From Archivesica marissinica (lineage: Eukaryota; Mollusca; Bivalvia; Venerida; Vesicomyidae), in the NCBI GenBank assembly GCA_014843695.1, contig CM026400.1, forward strand, positions 14,422,716 to 14,486,715: a stretch of DNA of 64,000 bases. Direction: 5' to 3'. The notes under the pieces are model-generated. The model was given only the letters and a program-made list of their open reading frames with translations. It was not told the DNA's origin and ran no database searches. Shown in pieces: positions 24,601 to 39,600 of this stretch. The stretch's first letter is position 1. Each line of letters begins with the position of its first letter. Both the position numbers and the translations under genes were made by a program.

Positions 24601-27600
24601 AAACATATAACCTATGTGTGTAGGTGCGTGGTAATATTGCAACCGTGTTCGTGTATCTTTATTCAGTAAGTGTGCTTTATTCCTGATAACTGGATAACGG
24701 AGAGCATTATTTCGATTATTAAATGTTCAAATTCATATCAAAGTAATAATAATTATTTCACGCGGTTCGATTAGAAATAGCGTGAAATTGGTGTCTATTC
24801 GCGGAACGCATTGCAAAGGGTAATTATGAATATTGGTCAGGTGCAGCGATGCGTAAATATACGCGTACGTGTAAGGAATATGTGTTGTAACTGGTCATTC
24901 TACCAGACGACTTCGCACAGTACACGTCTTGTTTACTTTATTCTCAAATTATTTTATATACATAGTATACATATTCACAATGATAGCATACGTCTACGCA
25001 GATAAAATGAGGTCCAACATTGGGCGATCTGACACCAACATGACAAATGGACACAGGTTTCTCAGAGCAAATACATTTTTTTTTTAAATGTATGATCTCG
25101 TGTTTTTCCTGGGCGATTTTCCTGGGCGAGTCGGTTCGCATGTGCGTGCTTAGATTGGTATTCTGTAAAATAAGTTGCACTTATTAACTTGTATACCGGG
25201 CAAGAGACGTATGCTATTATTTTAGTGTGATCAAAATGTTTCATTTCAGTGCATTTTGCATCCAGTTGTATATTGTGCGGTTGCAAATAGTTCACGCTTC
25301 TAATAAACACTCCCGTCTGGTCATGCATATGGTGTTTGTGTTTCTTATTTGAGTAGAGCAAAGACAGACATTATTCTGTTGCTAGTTTTAATATCAGCCT
25401 AGGTATCGACCCTCGCTACCTATACTGATGTGAAACTAGCAACGTAATAATCTCTAAATATAGTAAAAAAAATCCAACCGTAACAGACGGATCTGTAGTC
25501 CAATGTTTGACACGTTGGACTGGTAATCCAGGGGTCGCAGGGGTCGAACAGGAATTGCAGGTTCGATCCCCCGTCGGACCCTAATAAAATGAACAGTCTT
25601 TCAGATGGGACATTAAACCGTGCACGTAAAAGATGGATATATTTTTCAGTGGCGTAGCTCCGTATATTCATATATCCACTGGAAACACGTGCCTCGACAT
25701 TTTCTTCAAAAAATGACTGAATATGAAAATATACAAAAATTGTCATAAAAATGAAGGGTACGAGGGTGAAGATGTATGGTGTGGAGAGAACAATTCAAAT
25801 ATGAAAATAAGTCGGTAATTCATTACTTTTTAATGGATAAAAAGATTATCATTTATATATATACTCACAGTAGTGGAAGTCGTGATAGCGCAGTGGATGC
25901 GCGTTCGCTTCAGGTGCGAAAGGTCCGGAGTTCGAGCCCCACTGGAGCCGTTACGAGTGTGCCCTTAGGTAAGGCATTTAACTTCCACGTTGCCTCTTCT
26001 CTCTCCCTCGTGGCGATGGATTCCATCAGGAATGAGGTCTCGAGAGTGATTAATATAAGTTGAAATAATTTGTTTCGCAATCGAGCTAAAATAAATTTGT
26101 ATAAAATTATATACTCACACGAAAAAGAAAGTGTGCACTTGGTTCGAGGGGAAATTATATACTTATATTCACACGTAAAACAATGTTCTGATAATAATCA
26201 AATTTCAATGGAAAGTAAAACATCGTGTAGCCAATAAATGTTTGCATATTTTGTTGCCAAATTTGCCTATTTGCTTCTATATATAAGTATAAAATTGGGA
26301 CACTTTCTTTTTCGTGTGAGTATATAAATATATATATGCACAGATGTTTCTTATTTCTCGTCAAAACATTCCTTAAAATGCCTCAGAATGCAGCTACGGC
26401 GATATATATTTTCCAAAACTTCCGAGGGAGATAACCCCAGACCTCCCAATCATAATGATACATACACATATATCAAGTCCAATCTACGCCCCTGGATACT
26501 ATTGAAAATAACCAGGCTTGCTATACTAACTTGTTTCGCAATCGAGCTACGATTAATTTGTATAAACTAAACTAGACTTGCTACCTCCGGATGGTTGGTC
26601 TGAGACGCCAAACAGGTCGACGATTAGCTTCATAAACTTCTTGGCAGATACGAGGGACTTGTCCCCTATACTGGACGATACATCAACCAACAACACGATA
26701 TCCAGACCGCTCTTTCCTGGGCTCAAACGTGCTGAAATCATGTGTGTGTGTATATATATATATATATAGTCAAACCTGTATTAGTGATCACCTCTATTAA
26801 GCAGCCAACCTGTATTAAGCAGCCAGTGTGTGTGTGTGTGTGTATATATATAGTCAAACCTGTATTAGTGATCACCTCTATTAAGCAGCCAACCTGTATT
26901 AAGCAGCCAGTGTGTGTGTGTGTGTATATATAGTCAAACCTGTGTTAGTGATCACCTCTATTAAGCAGCCAACATGTATTAAACAGCCAGTTTCCAGATT
27001 CCCAATATGTTGTTTTATTATACATTTGACCACTATTAAGCAGCCACCTGTGATAAGCAGCCACTTTCTGCAATTCCCTTGGCTGGTTGCTTAAGACAGG
27101 TTTGACTGTACATTTGACCTCTATTAAGCAGCCACCTGTGCTAAGCAGCCACTTTCTGCAATTCCCTTGGCTGGCTGCTTAAGACAGGTTTGACTGTACA
27201 TTTGACCTCTATTAAGCAGCCACCTGTGCTAAGCAGCCACATTCTGCAATTCCCTTGGTTGGCTGCTTAAGACATGTTTGACTGTACTGAATCCCATCGG
27301 ACCGAACAAAATACTTCGACATAACCGAAGTTTGACTTAACGAAATTCGATATAAACAGATCCAGTTATATATAGGTGTAAAATGATAATGTCTGAAACA
27401 GGACTTTGATCCGACTTCGAGATAACCGGAGAAATAAATTCGACATAACCGACTTTGACATAACGGATGTAGACTGTATATAGGTACATAGATGGCTATC
27501 ATGTTATACCGGAACTGATAAAACTACTAATTGAATGCATGTTTGTGAAACAACTACCTGTTTGATACACACTCAGTAATACTGTCCAGTTTGTTTCATA

Positions 27601-30600
27601 ATTATATAAATAAAGGGATGTTTCAATGTGCCCGGGTTTAGCCTAATTACAATGCAGTGTTTTTATCGCATAATCGAGTCCATATTCGGACATACCTCGT
27701 TCAAAATACTTACCAAATATCTGAAAATACACAGTGTGTGTTTTACGTTTATTTATCGTCGCTACCGGTTGCCCATATGAGCGACGCCTCCTGTAGAGAT
27801 TAGTAATTTTAGATTTTTGGAGGATAGTGCAATGATACAGACAGAGATCCATTCCAGAGTAACAAGACATACATCCAAGGTAAAACAATGTATTGCATTG
27901 GCGTGGTTTCCTACAAGCACTGTAGGCACGTGCCTATGCATTTTATTAAATCATTGAACATAATTATGAATATACGAAAAATGCAACAGAACATGATGGG
28001 TATAAGGGTGGAAATGTATGGTGGAAAATTGAGTGGTTTATGCCAATTTTTAACTTAATGAAAACGAAACACCATGGCTTATAGAATCACGTTCGAATCC
28101 GTTCCTGGACGTTTATTCACCTCAGAATTCCGCTGCGGCCAATTGTGACGCCATATTGGATTTTCGTGTTACAGAATGATCTTAATGTGTTCTGTGCCCC
28201 CAAAAACCTAGGGATAGACACCAATATCATCTAATTTGAGTTGATAGTTACATAGTTATGATCATTAAGAGGTTTCGGTGGCCATCTTGGACGCCATTGG
28301 GGGGGGGGGAATTCCGGGCGTCCTACTTTGGTAAACTGTTAGTATGTTATACAGTACGCTAAACCCTACCAGAATCAGTTGAGAAACCTTTTGTAGCAAT
28401 TGCTTGGGGGTTGAGGGGGTATTTTCCATATATCGACCTGACTATAAAGGGAATGGAACACACCCGGACCTCCTATGATAATAATGCTTCCATACATATC
28501 CAGGCCAAGCTTTGTATCTGTCTTGGGGTTTGGGAATTAACTGGAAAATGTATATACAGTGATCAGAAAAATGAGCAAACACCTAACTTACACTGAGCTA
28601 CGGACTGTGACCCCGTAGTTGCTGCAGCTAGACTGTCGATCATCTTGTCCTTAAGGTGATTCGCAAAGTCCTCAGTAGTACGCCGACCTAAAATGTACAT
28701 TAAGTGAGAATACTCGTGCGCATGCGCGTGCGCATGCGCGTGTGCGCGTAGTGCTCTGAAACGTTGTGACGATATTGCTAAGCCCACCGTTATGAACGCT
28801 AGTTATTGTTATTGGACTGTGCCTGTGTATGTTTGCGTCTGTGTGTCCATGTGTATGTCTGTATGTGCGTCTGTCTGTGGGCAGGATAATTCAAAACATC
28901 ATTTAGTCATATTTGATTTCTCCTTTCGTTTTACATATATGATATACATGTGATACAAAACATGACAAATTAAAAAAAGCCAAACGGGTCGGACCACTTT
29001 TCTAGCAACATTAGTTACGGCCTATGTGTTTTACGTTTATTTATTGTCGCTACCAGTTACCCATATGAGCGACACCTCCTGAACAAATTAGTCATTTTAG
29101 ATTTTTGGAGGATAGTGTAATGATACAGACAGAGACCCATTCCAGAATATCCTCTGGTTCTTTTACGTACACGGTGTAAAGCACCGACACGAGACCTCCG
29201 TTTAAAGTCTCATCTGAAAGAGTGTTAATTGTATTATGGTCAGATTGGGGATCGAACCTGCGATACCCTGGATTCCCAGTCCATCGTGTTACCACTGGAC
29301 TACAGATCCGTCTGTTTGTTATATAAGTATTCGAGTGTCCCGTTTTTTTATACTTTCAATGTGAAGTATACATGTTAAATGGTCCTGAGTTTGAGTCCCG
29401 CTGGAGCCGTTACGACTGTGTCCTTAGGTAAGGCATTTAAATTCTACGTTGCCTCTTCTCTCTCCCTCGTGGCGATGGATTCCATCAGGAATGAGGTCTC
29501 GAGAGTGATTAATATCAGTTGTAAGAACTTGTTTCGCAATCGAGCTAAAATAAGTTTGTATAAACTAAATGGCATGGAGCTGGATGCAAACATGTCAACT
29601 TTTAAGCCGTTGACAAGATCGGTGATACTAATTTGCATACGGGTTGCTATTTTTAGAACTTATTTAAATTACGATCACGTGACTAGAATGTGAGTGGCTG
29701 CGGAAAAAGCGGACGATTTTCGGCCAAATTCGAGATAATTTTATTTTAAAAAATAATAGGTTATTCACAACAGATTACATTATTTTCGAATATGTTTTAA
29801 ATGCCTGTGATTTTAATTATTTAATGAGACATTTGGGTAATATTCGTCTTATAATGAGTCGAGCCTAGAGCAGCTCACTCTAGTGATGGGTGTAATGGCT
29901 CACTCTAGTGATGGGTGTAGCGGCTCACTCTAGTGACTGGTGTAGCGGCTCCCTCTAGTGATGGGTGTAGCGGCTCACTCTAGTGATGGGTGTAGCGGCT
30001 CACTGTAGTGACTGGTGTAGCGGCTCCCTCTAGTGATGGGTGTAGCGGCTCACTCTAGTGACGGGTGTAGCGGCTCCCTCTAGTGATGGGTGTAGCGGCT
30101 CCCTCTAGTGATGGGTGTAGCGGCTCACTCTAGTGACTGGTGTAGCGGCTCCCTCTAGTGATGGGTGTAGCGGCTCCCTCTAGTGACTGGTGTAGCGGCT
30201 CCCTCTAGTGACGGGTGTAGCGGCTTCCTCTAGTGACGGGCGTAGCGGCTCACTCTAGTGACGGGTGTAGCGGCTCCCTCTAGTGACTGGTGTAGCGGCT
30301 CACTCTAGTGACGGGTGTAGCGGCTCCCTCTAGTGACGGGTGTAGCGGCTCCCTCTAGTGACTGGGTGTAGCGGTTCACTCTAGTGACTGGTGTAGCGGT
30401 TACCTCTAGTGATGGGTGTAGCGGCTCACTCTAGTGATGAGTGTAGCGGCTCACTCTAGTGATGGGTGTAGCGGCTTCCTCTAGTGACTGGTGTAGCGGT
30501 TACCTCTAGTGATGGGTGTAGCGGCTCACTCTAGTGATGAGTGTAGCGGCTCACTCTAGTGATGGGTGTAGCGGCTTCCTCTAGTGACTGGTGTAGCGGT

Positions 30601-33600
30601 TACCTCTAGTGATGGGTGTAGCGGCTCACTCTAGTGATGGGTGTAGCAGCTCCCTCTAGTGATGGGTGTAGCAGCTCACTCTAGTGATGGGTGTAGCGGT
30701 TCACTCTAGTGATGGGTGTAGCAGCTCCCTCTAGTGATGGGTGTAGCGGCTCCCTCTAGTGATGGGTGTAGCGGCTCGCTCTAGTGATGGGTGTAGCAGC
30801 TCACTCTAGTGATGGGTGTAGTGGCTCACTCTAGTGATGGGTGTAGCGGCTCACTCTAGTGACGGGTGTATCGGCTCACTCTAGTGATGGGTGTAGCGGC
30901 TCACTCTAGTGATGGGTGTAGCGGCTCACTCTAGTGATGGGTGTATCGGCTCACTCTAGTGATGGGTGTATCGGCTCACTCTAGTGATGGGTGTATCGGC
31001 TCACTCTAGTGATGGGTGTATCGGCTCACTCTAGTGATGGGTGTAGCAGCTCACTCTAGTGATGGGTTTAGCGGCTCACTCTAGTGACGGGTGTATCGGC
31101 TCACTCTAGTGATGGGTGTAGCGACTCCCTCTAGTGATGGTTGTAGCGACTCACTCTAGTGATGGGTGTAGCGGCTCGCTCTAGTGTTGGGTGTAGCGGC
31201 TCACTCTAGTGACGGGTGTAGTGGCTCGCTCTAGTGACGGGTGTAGCGGCTCCCTCTAGTGTTGGGTGTAGCGGCTCCCTCTAGTGTTGGGTGTAGCGGC
31301 TCCCTCTAGTGACGGGTGTAGCGGCTCGCTCTAGTGACGGGTGTAGCGGCTCTCTCTAGTGACGGGTGTAGCGGCTCACTCTAGTGTGGGTGTAGCGGCT
31401 CCCTCTAGTGATGGGTGTAGCGGCTCCCTCTAGTGACTGGGTGTAGCGGTTCACTCTAGTGACTGGTGTAGCGGTTACCTCTAGTGATACCACCAAACCC
31501 AAGGGTGTAGCGGCTCACTCTAGTGATGAGTGTAGCGGCTCACTCTAGTGACGGGTGTAGCGGCTCACTCTAGTGATGGGTGTAGCAGTTAACAAGTCGT
31601 TCAATATCTGTGATGGTAATCATGCAAAACAATTGCACAAACATTTCCGTCTAGTATCAAAATTTACTAATTTTACAACGATTGCGAAGCAAGTTTAACA
31701 ACTTATATTAATCACTCTCGTTGGCGTAGATGAATGCGTAAATGTGGTCATTCGTGTGGGAGGAAACCGGAGTACCCGGAGAAAACCCACCTGTCCGATC
31801 TGGCGACCACATTACCATGTCACATACTTCCCGGACCTAAACTAATGCCAGTCTTGAAATCCTATCAGTCCGTACACATAAATGGATACTATAGTTTGGG
31901 TTGATTTCCACTTATTTGTGTGACTGAATGAAGTAGGTAATTAAAAATAATAGCGAATACGTACCTGCATATTCAGAAAATTATCTGAACATTTCGGCCC
32001 GATCATATTGGCAATTATAGATGTAGCCGTTTTAGACGAGATAAGATGGGACCATATATACGCTTTCATCCGAGAGTGATTAATATAAGTTGTTTAAACT
32101 TGCTTCGTAATCGTTGTAAAATAAATATAGTACAAAAAAAAGATGTGACTTTAAACGTTTATTTATCGCGGCTACCGGTTGCCCATATGAGTGACGCCAC
32201 CTGAAGAGATTAGTCATTTTAGATTTTTGGAGGATAGTGCAATGATACAGACAGAGACCCATTCTAGAGTCTCCTCTGGTTCTTTTACGTGCACAGTATA
32301 AAGCACCGACACGAGACGTCGGTTTAAAGTACCATTTGAAAACTGTTAATTTTATTAGGGTCAGACGTGGGATCGAACCTGCGATCCCTGGATTACGTAG
32401 TCCAACATGTTAACCACTGGACTACAGATGAATTTTAATTAGGGATGGCAACGAATATTGTTTATGCTATTCGAATATTCGGTCGGGGAGATATTCGAAT
32501 ATTCGATATAATTCTGTCAAAATCTCAAAACAAACACTTATAATAATTAACCTATGGTCTGTTTTATGGCACAACGTCAAATCTTCTTCCTGTAAGGCCA
32601 TGTAACCTATGGTCTGTTTTATGGCACAACGTCAGATCTTCTTCCTGTAAGGCCATGTAACCTATTGTCTGTTTTATGGCACAACGTCAGATCTTCTTCC
32701 TGTAAGGCCATGTAACCTATGGTCTGTTTTATGGCACAACGTCAGATCTTCTTCCTGTAAGGCCATGTAACCTATGGTCTGTTTTATGGCACAACGTCAG
32801 ATCTTCTTCCTGTAAGGCCATGTAACCTATTGTCTGTTTTATGGCACAACGTCAGATCTTCTTCCTGTAAGGCCATGTAACCTATTGTCTGTTTTATGGC
32901 ACAACGTCAGATCTTCTTCCTGTAAGGCCATGTAACCTATTGTCTGTTTTATGGCACAACGTCAGATCTTCTTCCTGTAAGGCCATGTAACCTATTGTCT
33001 GTTTTATGGCACAACGTCAGATCTTCTTCCTGTAAGGCCATGTAACCTATTGTCTGTTTTATGGCACAACGTCAGATCTTCTTCCTGTAAGGCCATGTAA
33101 CATATGGTCTGTTTTATGGCACAACGTCAGATCTTCTTCCTGTAAGGCCATGTAACCTATTGTCTGTTTTATGGCACAACGTCAGATCTTCTTCCTGTAA
33201 GGCCATGTAACCTATTGTCTGTTTTATGGCACAACGTCAGATCTTCTTCCTGTAAGGCCATGTAACCTATGGTCTGTTTTATGGCACAACGTCAGATCTT
33301 CTTCCTGTAAGGCCATGTAACCTATTGTCTGTTTTATGGCACAACGTCAGATCTTCTTCCTGTAAGGCCATGTAAATATGACGACGATTCAATCAGTTAT
33401 TGTTATCGTCCACTGTACACAATAACATTCCCGATGAGACTTAAGTTAGTACACCAATTTAATACCTATGCTACTATTTATAAGAATTCTATATAAGAAC
33501 ATGCTAAACTTTATTCAACCAAACACATACAAATATTTACGTCCACTTTCCCATCCAGACAGTGTGGCGTCCGTGGTCCAATGGTAGAGCGTCGGATTTG

Positions 33601-36600
33601 GATTCGAACGGTCCGGGTTCGATACTCAGTCAGGCCACGTATGTAGTGTCATTGAGCAAGGCACCTCACACACATTGCTTAATACTGGTTAACCACTATG
33701 GTCGGCTAAGCATGCCCAGGAAAACATGTCTAGGTCCCTGCAAGGGGTTTGACATTATACATACAGACTAAACTCTTGTCACACAGTCCTTTAACTTATT
33801 GGCGAGGTTCTCCCCAGTGTGTTTTTCTGGCATAGCCCTAGTCATCAGTACATTGGGCCTTCATTTCCCAGTCATTCGTAATGTGGTGCTCGGTGACCGT
33901 TATGTAGCTTTCTGTAGCATTTGATGTCCAAGTATCTGTCGTGATGGATGATGACGAAATGGATTCCAGTTCTGTGATGAGAATGTCCTTCTCGTTGTCG
34001 TACCGTTTCACGATGCGAGCACGAATAGTATTCCGACATGGCACTTTGTATTCCGGAGCAACAATTTCCATTAGGTGACGAAATCCATCTCTTCAACGAG
34101 ACTTGGAGGCAAATAAACAATCATATCCGCAATTGCCTGGGTAACACGTTCGCTCTCACTAGCGGTAAATTTCCTGGGCATTTTCACAAATGAAGTCATT
34201 GTCACTTGCTTTTTAGAGTCACTTGAACTGCTTTCCATTGAAGGGTGTTTGTTTTTCAAGTGGTTATTCAGATTTGATGTTGTACCCGAATATGTTTAAG
34301 TCCAGTTTGCATAAATTACACCTAGCAGTGTTCTTAATCTCAGAGCGAGTGAAGTATTTCCAAACGTATGACTGAGCAGGCATTATTGAATTTCTAGTTT
34401 TTGACAATATAGCATAGATTAAGCATTGACATTTAATGAGGACACTATCATAAAAATCATACCGGTACTTTAAATAGTACTTTTTGGTAATATTGAGCAG
34501 TTAATTAAAAATTTAAAATACGTATGGGCATGAATGTTGTTGCAAACTGTCTGTAATATTTAAAAGGAATTTTCTCGTCTAAACAATTTTAAAATCACGT
34601 CAAAGACCGCCGATATTCACCAAGCAGCAACAATTTGCAAACAAATTAGTTTGTAACATTGAATTGGTTCAACCAATAATATAGATTAACATGTTTATAA
34701 ATTAAATCATAAAAATCAAACACTAACAACCTTATAGCACTTACTGTAATTATCCGATCACATGGCAGAGTGTCAATTATAACACCAGCCGTAGATCCCA
34801 TAAATGCGACCACAACATCGTTTATTCACACCTCCTCGGGCGATTTATTTTGTATTGTAAGGTTTTATGATGTATTCAAAGGAAAACAACAACGACGTAT
34901 CTGATTTTATGACATTTTTGCAAATATAATTTTTTTCCGAATATTCGAATACTGTAATAGTATTCGAATATTCGGACGTTCAAGCGAATATTCTAATATT
35001 CGTTGCCATTCCTAATTTTAATTAGTGTAGATCTCTTAATCTACTCTGAAACATTTATATGAAAAAGTTAGCAGTCAACGTTTTAAGAAAATGGGACAGT
35101 GCTTTTGAACAGGTCTGTATCTCTGAGAAGACTATGTATCGCGTGTGATACTATTTGTATGTGATGAATAACGCTAACTTACTACTGCAAATAGGTAAAG
35201 TGCCACTCCATTTCCGACCTCTCTGACACGTGACAATGGGTGACCCCTCCAGCACGAATCCCGGGTCGCAGTGATAATGGGCACTGTGCCCGACGTCCCT
35301 GCCTTCAACACTTACCATCCCATTGTTTGGGCTTCTTAACTTCGAACATTTTGATTCTGAAATATGCAAATGATCTGAATGAAGGTTGTTGACAAACGCC
35401 AAAATGAACACAAATTACTTTACGTTACCAAGACAACGTCATTAACTATAGTGTTATTTTTGGTATTAACTATAGAACGACAATAAGTGCTTACTGTGTT
35501 CTAACTATATTTATTGACATACATATATAATGATAAAGTAATATATGAACAGAGATGTTAACTCAATGGAAGCTGGTAGAGAAAAGCCCTGGTATCAGAG
35601 AGGCAACGATTTACATACACTATGTGCTATAGATATAACTCAGCCTAGGATGTATTTCAACTAGCCCAATAATAGAACATCTCCCTTTTGAGATTTAAGT
35701 CTTCATATTATGTAAGAATGAATATTGAATACAAGTGTATTAAACTATGCTAATTATATAATTGATATATAGTCACTCATTATGCATTGTACAATCTGGA
35801 AAATAATAGTTCAGCCGCACGCTGATTAAATGTCACGTTAGCATTTACTATCTTCTGATGTAGGCAGTTTGGTCCAAGTTTATGTTTTTGTAGAAACACT
35901 CCTCCAGATTAAATGTCAACAGTCATTGATAACACCATTTTTATTTTCCCACTTATCCAATTACTGGCAAACTCCTATCTACAACATAATCCAGCAATTG
36001 CCTGCAGCAATCAGTTTCACATAGATTCAATGACCTTAGGTCGTACTTCTCTGCCATATCTGGTAATATATGGTTGTTTGTTGCTGATAACAGCTGGCTT
36101 AGTTTTTTCAAACATTTACGGTGTATATTGTGGAGTCACTTTGGGCACAACAAGGGGTTCATTTGTATTAGAACTCTCATTTTGTGTCATCTCAAAATTT
36201 GGTGTAGCTGGAATGCACTCATTCGTTTTAAGTAAATGCTTCCTGTTACGTCTGTACCTACCGCTTTCCGTCTGTACAACGTACGACCTGTCCCTAGTTT
36301 TACCAGTCACTATAGCAGGATCTGACCATGTTTTATCAGAATTTTGCATACGAACTGAATTGCCAACTACTAAGGGAGGTAACTTCTTTGTACGTTTGTC
36401 ATAATAGCCTTTCCCCCTTTTCTGATTTGATCTTAACTTGTCCCTAACAATACCAGGTGATATGAATTTAGGAAGCACGTTATTCCTGGCTACTGGAATA
36501 GCTGTTCTAAGTTGTCTCCCCATTAATAACTCAGCTGGACTATACCCAATATCCAATGTTGTAGCTCTATATTCAAGGATTGCTATTAACGGGTCCCCTT

Positions 36601-39600
36601 GTGCAGCCTTCGCCTTTGTAAGGATGTTTTTGCAAATTTTGACATAAATCTCAGCAAAACCATTCCTTGGTGAATGAGTTGGGCTTGAAGTAACATGCTC
36701 AAAATTGAAATCTTTGGCAAATTGGATGAACTCTGAATTTGAGAAACAGGGTCCATTGTCAGAAATTGCCCGCTCTGGACTACCCATCCGAGCAAATATT
36801 CCTTTCATACGTTTAATAACTGTACTGGCCTTCATGTTTGGAATTTCCTTAAGCTCGAAATAATGTGAGTAGTAATCTACCACTACAAGATCATTCTTGC
36901 TATCCCAAGTAAATAGATCTGTCGCTACTATCTGCCAAGGGTAATCAGGTATCTCATGTGACATGAGAGGCTCTTTTGGGTTCGAAGCCCTATGCTTCAA
37001 GCAAATTGGACAGTTCAATACCAATTGAGTGATATCACTTGAAATTCTAGGCCAGAACATAAGGTCGCGTGCTCGTCTAATGCACTTTTCGACTCTCATA
37101 TGTCCAGAATGTAGAACTTCTAGCATTTGTGAACGTAACACCTCAGGTATAACTATCTTACTACCCTTTAGAATAACCTTATCGGCAACTGTCAATTCGT
37201 CCCTGTAATTCCAGAAATCTAACACTTCTGGCTGACATTCTTGTCTAGTAACAGGCCATCCTTGGAAAATGACTTATTTCAGTATAGTCATTTGTTTGTC
37301 CTCGTCGGTTTTAGACACAATTTCCTGCATCTTAGAGTCACTGATAGGTAGACTTGACATAACCATGTGTACATGTATGTCTGCAGATCCTGTAAGGTCA
37401 GGGTCAGTGTCAGGAAGTGATTTCCGTGACAGCATATCAGGTATCGGTATGTCCTTACCAGGACGGTACTTGACCTCTATGTCATAGCGCTGCATTTGCA
37501 ATAACATGCGCTGTAATCGTGCAGGTGCACAATATAATGGTTTGCGAAATATAGGAATGAGTGGGAGATGATCAGTCTCTACTAGCACTTTCCTACCATA
37601 AACCCATTGGTGGTAACTCTTCAGCCCGAACATAATACCGAGACATTCAAGTTCAATCATGGCATAGTTCTGTTGGCTGTCAGTAAGAGATTTGGACGCA
37701 TAAGCTATAGGATGTCCGTCTTGCAAAAGCGTAGCTCCAAGACCACTTCTACTACTGTCCGTTTGCAATACTAAGTCTTTCTTAGGATTGTAGTATGCTA
37801 GAACTTTGCCCGGTTCAGTCACAATCTGTTTGACCTGGTCAAATGCGCCTTGTTGTTCTTGTCCCCATGTGAATTCTACGTCCTTTGTTAATAGTTCCCT
37901 AAGAGGACTGTTGACCACAGATATGCTAGGTGCAAACTTTGCTAGATAATTTACCATACCCAGTATTGTTTGCAGCTCAGACTTGCTGTTTGGAGCTGTC
38001 ATTTCACGGACCGCAGACACCTTGGAGGGGTCAGGTTTCAAACCTTCTGAAGTCAATAAATGCCCAAAATATTGCACTTCAGTTACGCCAACTTCCATTT
38101 TGTCCTCATTTAACCTAATGCCCATGTCAAGTGAGTGCTGTAACACAGCTCTAAGGTTACGGTCATGTTCCTCCCTTGTACGTCCATGTACAAGAAGGTC
38201 ATCAACTATGGCCACAAATCGACCAGTCAGGCTCTCATAACACTCGTCCATACGTCGTACGTACTCGTCCCCACTGATACAGAGTCCAAATGGTAACCGT
38301 AAATACCTGTATCTACCTTGAAACGTGTTGAAGGTCGTCAAGAAAGATGACTATTCGGACAGTTTGATTGACCAATAAGCTGACCTTGCGTCGAGCTTAG
38401 TAAATTACTTTGCACCGGACAATTGGGGCAAGACTTCTTCCAGCGTACGTAATGGATACGTTGGTCTTTGAATACATTTATTTAAGTCAGTAGGGTCTAG
38501 ACATACCCTTAATTTCCCTGCTGATTTTTCTACAAGAACCATGGAATTGACCCAATCCGTTGGCTCATTGACCTTTGTGATTACACCTATCTTTTCCATA
38601 CGCTCTAATTCAGACTTACACCTGTCCCTGAGTGCTACCGGAACTTTGCGCGGGGGGTGTANNNNNNNNNNNNNNNNNNNNNNNNNNNNNNNNNNNNNNN
38701 NNNNNNNNNNNNNNNNNNNNNNNNNNNNNNNNNNNNNNNNNNNNNNNNNNNNNNNNNNNNNNNNNNNNNNNNNNNNNNNNNNNNNNNNNNNNNNNNNNNN
38801 NNNNNNNNNNNNNNNNNNNNNNNNNNNNNNNNNNNNNNNNNNNNNNNNNNNNNNNNNNNNNNNNNNNNNNNNNNNNNNNNNNNNNNNNNNNNNNNNNNNN
38901 NNNNNNNNNNNNNNNNNNNNNNNNNNNNNNNNNNNNNNNNNNNNNNNNNNNNNNNNNNNNNNNNNNNNNNNNNNNNNNNNNNNNNNNNNNNNNNNNNNNN
39001 NNNNNNNNNNNNNNNNNNNNNNNNNNNNNNNNNNNNNNNNNNNNNNNNNNNNNNNNNNNNNNNNNNNNNNNNNNNNNNNNNNNNNNNNNNNNNNNNNNNN
39101 NNNNNNNNNNNNNNNNNNNNNNNNNNNNNNNNNNNNNNNNNNNNNNNNNNNNNNNNNNNNNNNNNNNNNNNNNNNNNNNNNNNNNNNNNNNNNNNNNNNN
39201 NNNNNNNNNNNNNNNNNNNNNNNNNNNNNNNNNNNNNNNNNNNNNNNNNNNNNNNNNNNNNNNNNNNNNNNNNNNNNNNNNNNNNNNNNNNNNNNNNNNN
39301 NNNNNNNNNNNNNNNNNNNNNNNNNNNNNNNNNNNNNNNNNNNNNNNNNNNNNNNNNNNNNNNNNNNNNNNNNNNNNNNNNNNNNNNNNNNNNNNNNNNN
39401 NNNNNNNNNNNNNNNNNNNNNNNNNNNNNNNNNNNNNNNNNNNNNNNNNNNNNNNNNNNNNNNNNNNNNNNNNNNNNNNNNNNNNNNNNNNNNNNNNNNN
39501 NNNNNNNNNNNNNNNNNNNNNNNNNNNNNNNNNNNNNNNNNNNNNNNNNNNNNNNNNNNNNNNNNNNNNNNNNNNNNNNNNNNNNNNNNNNNNNNNNNNN

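Larger units (their letters stand above)
32440..35014 (-). mobile_element. hAT-type DNA transposon, degraded
   Basis: Terminal inverted repeats TAGGGATGGCAACGAATATT (left) and AATATTCGTTGCCATTCCTA (right). ATTTTAAT is duplicated at 32432-32439 and 35015-35022, the 8 bp expected for hAT. It contains a broken BED/hAT transposase on the minus strand, an inserted tRNA-derived SINE and a 55-bp satellite near the left end. Intron 3 of the factor B-like gene. Confidence 0.92.

Noticed and set aside
35913..36404. 163-codon plus-strand frame
   Set aside because: Antisense to the integrase region of the gypsy-type pol; no independent support.
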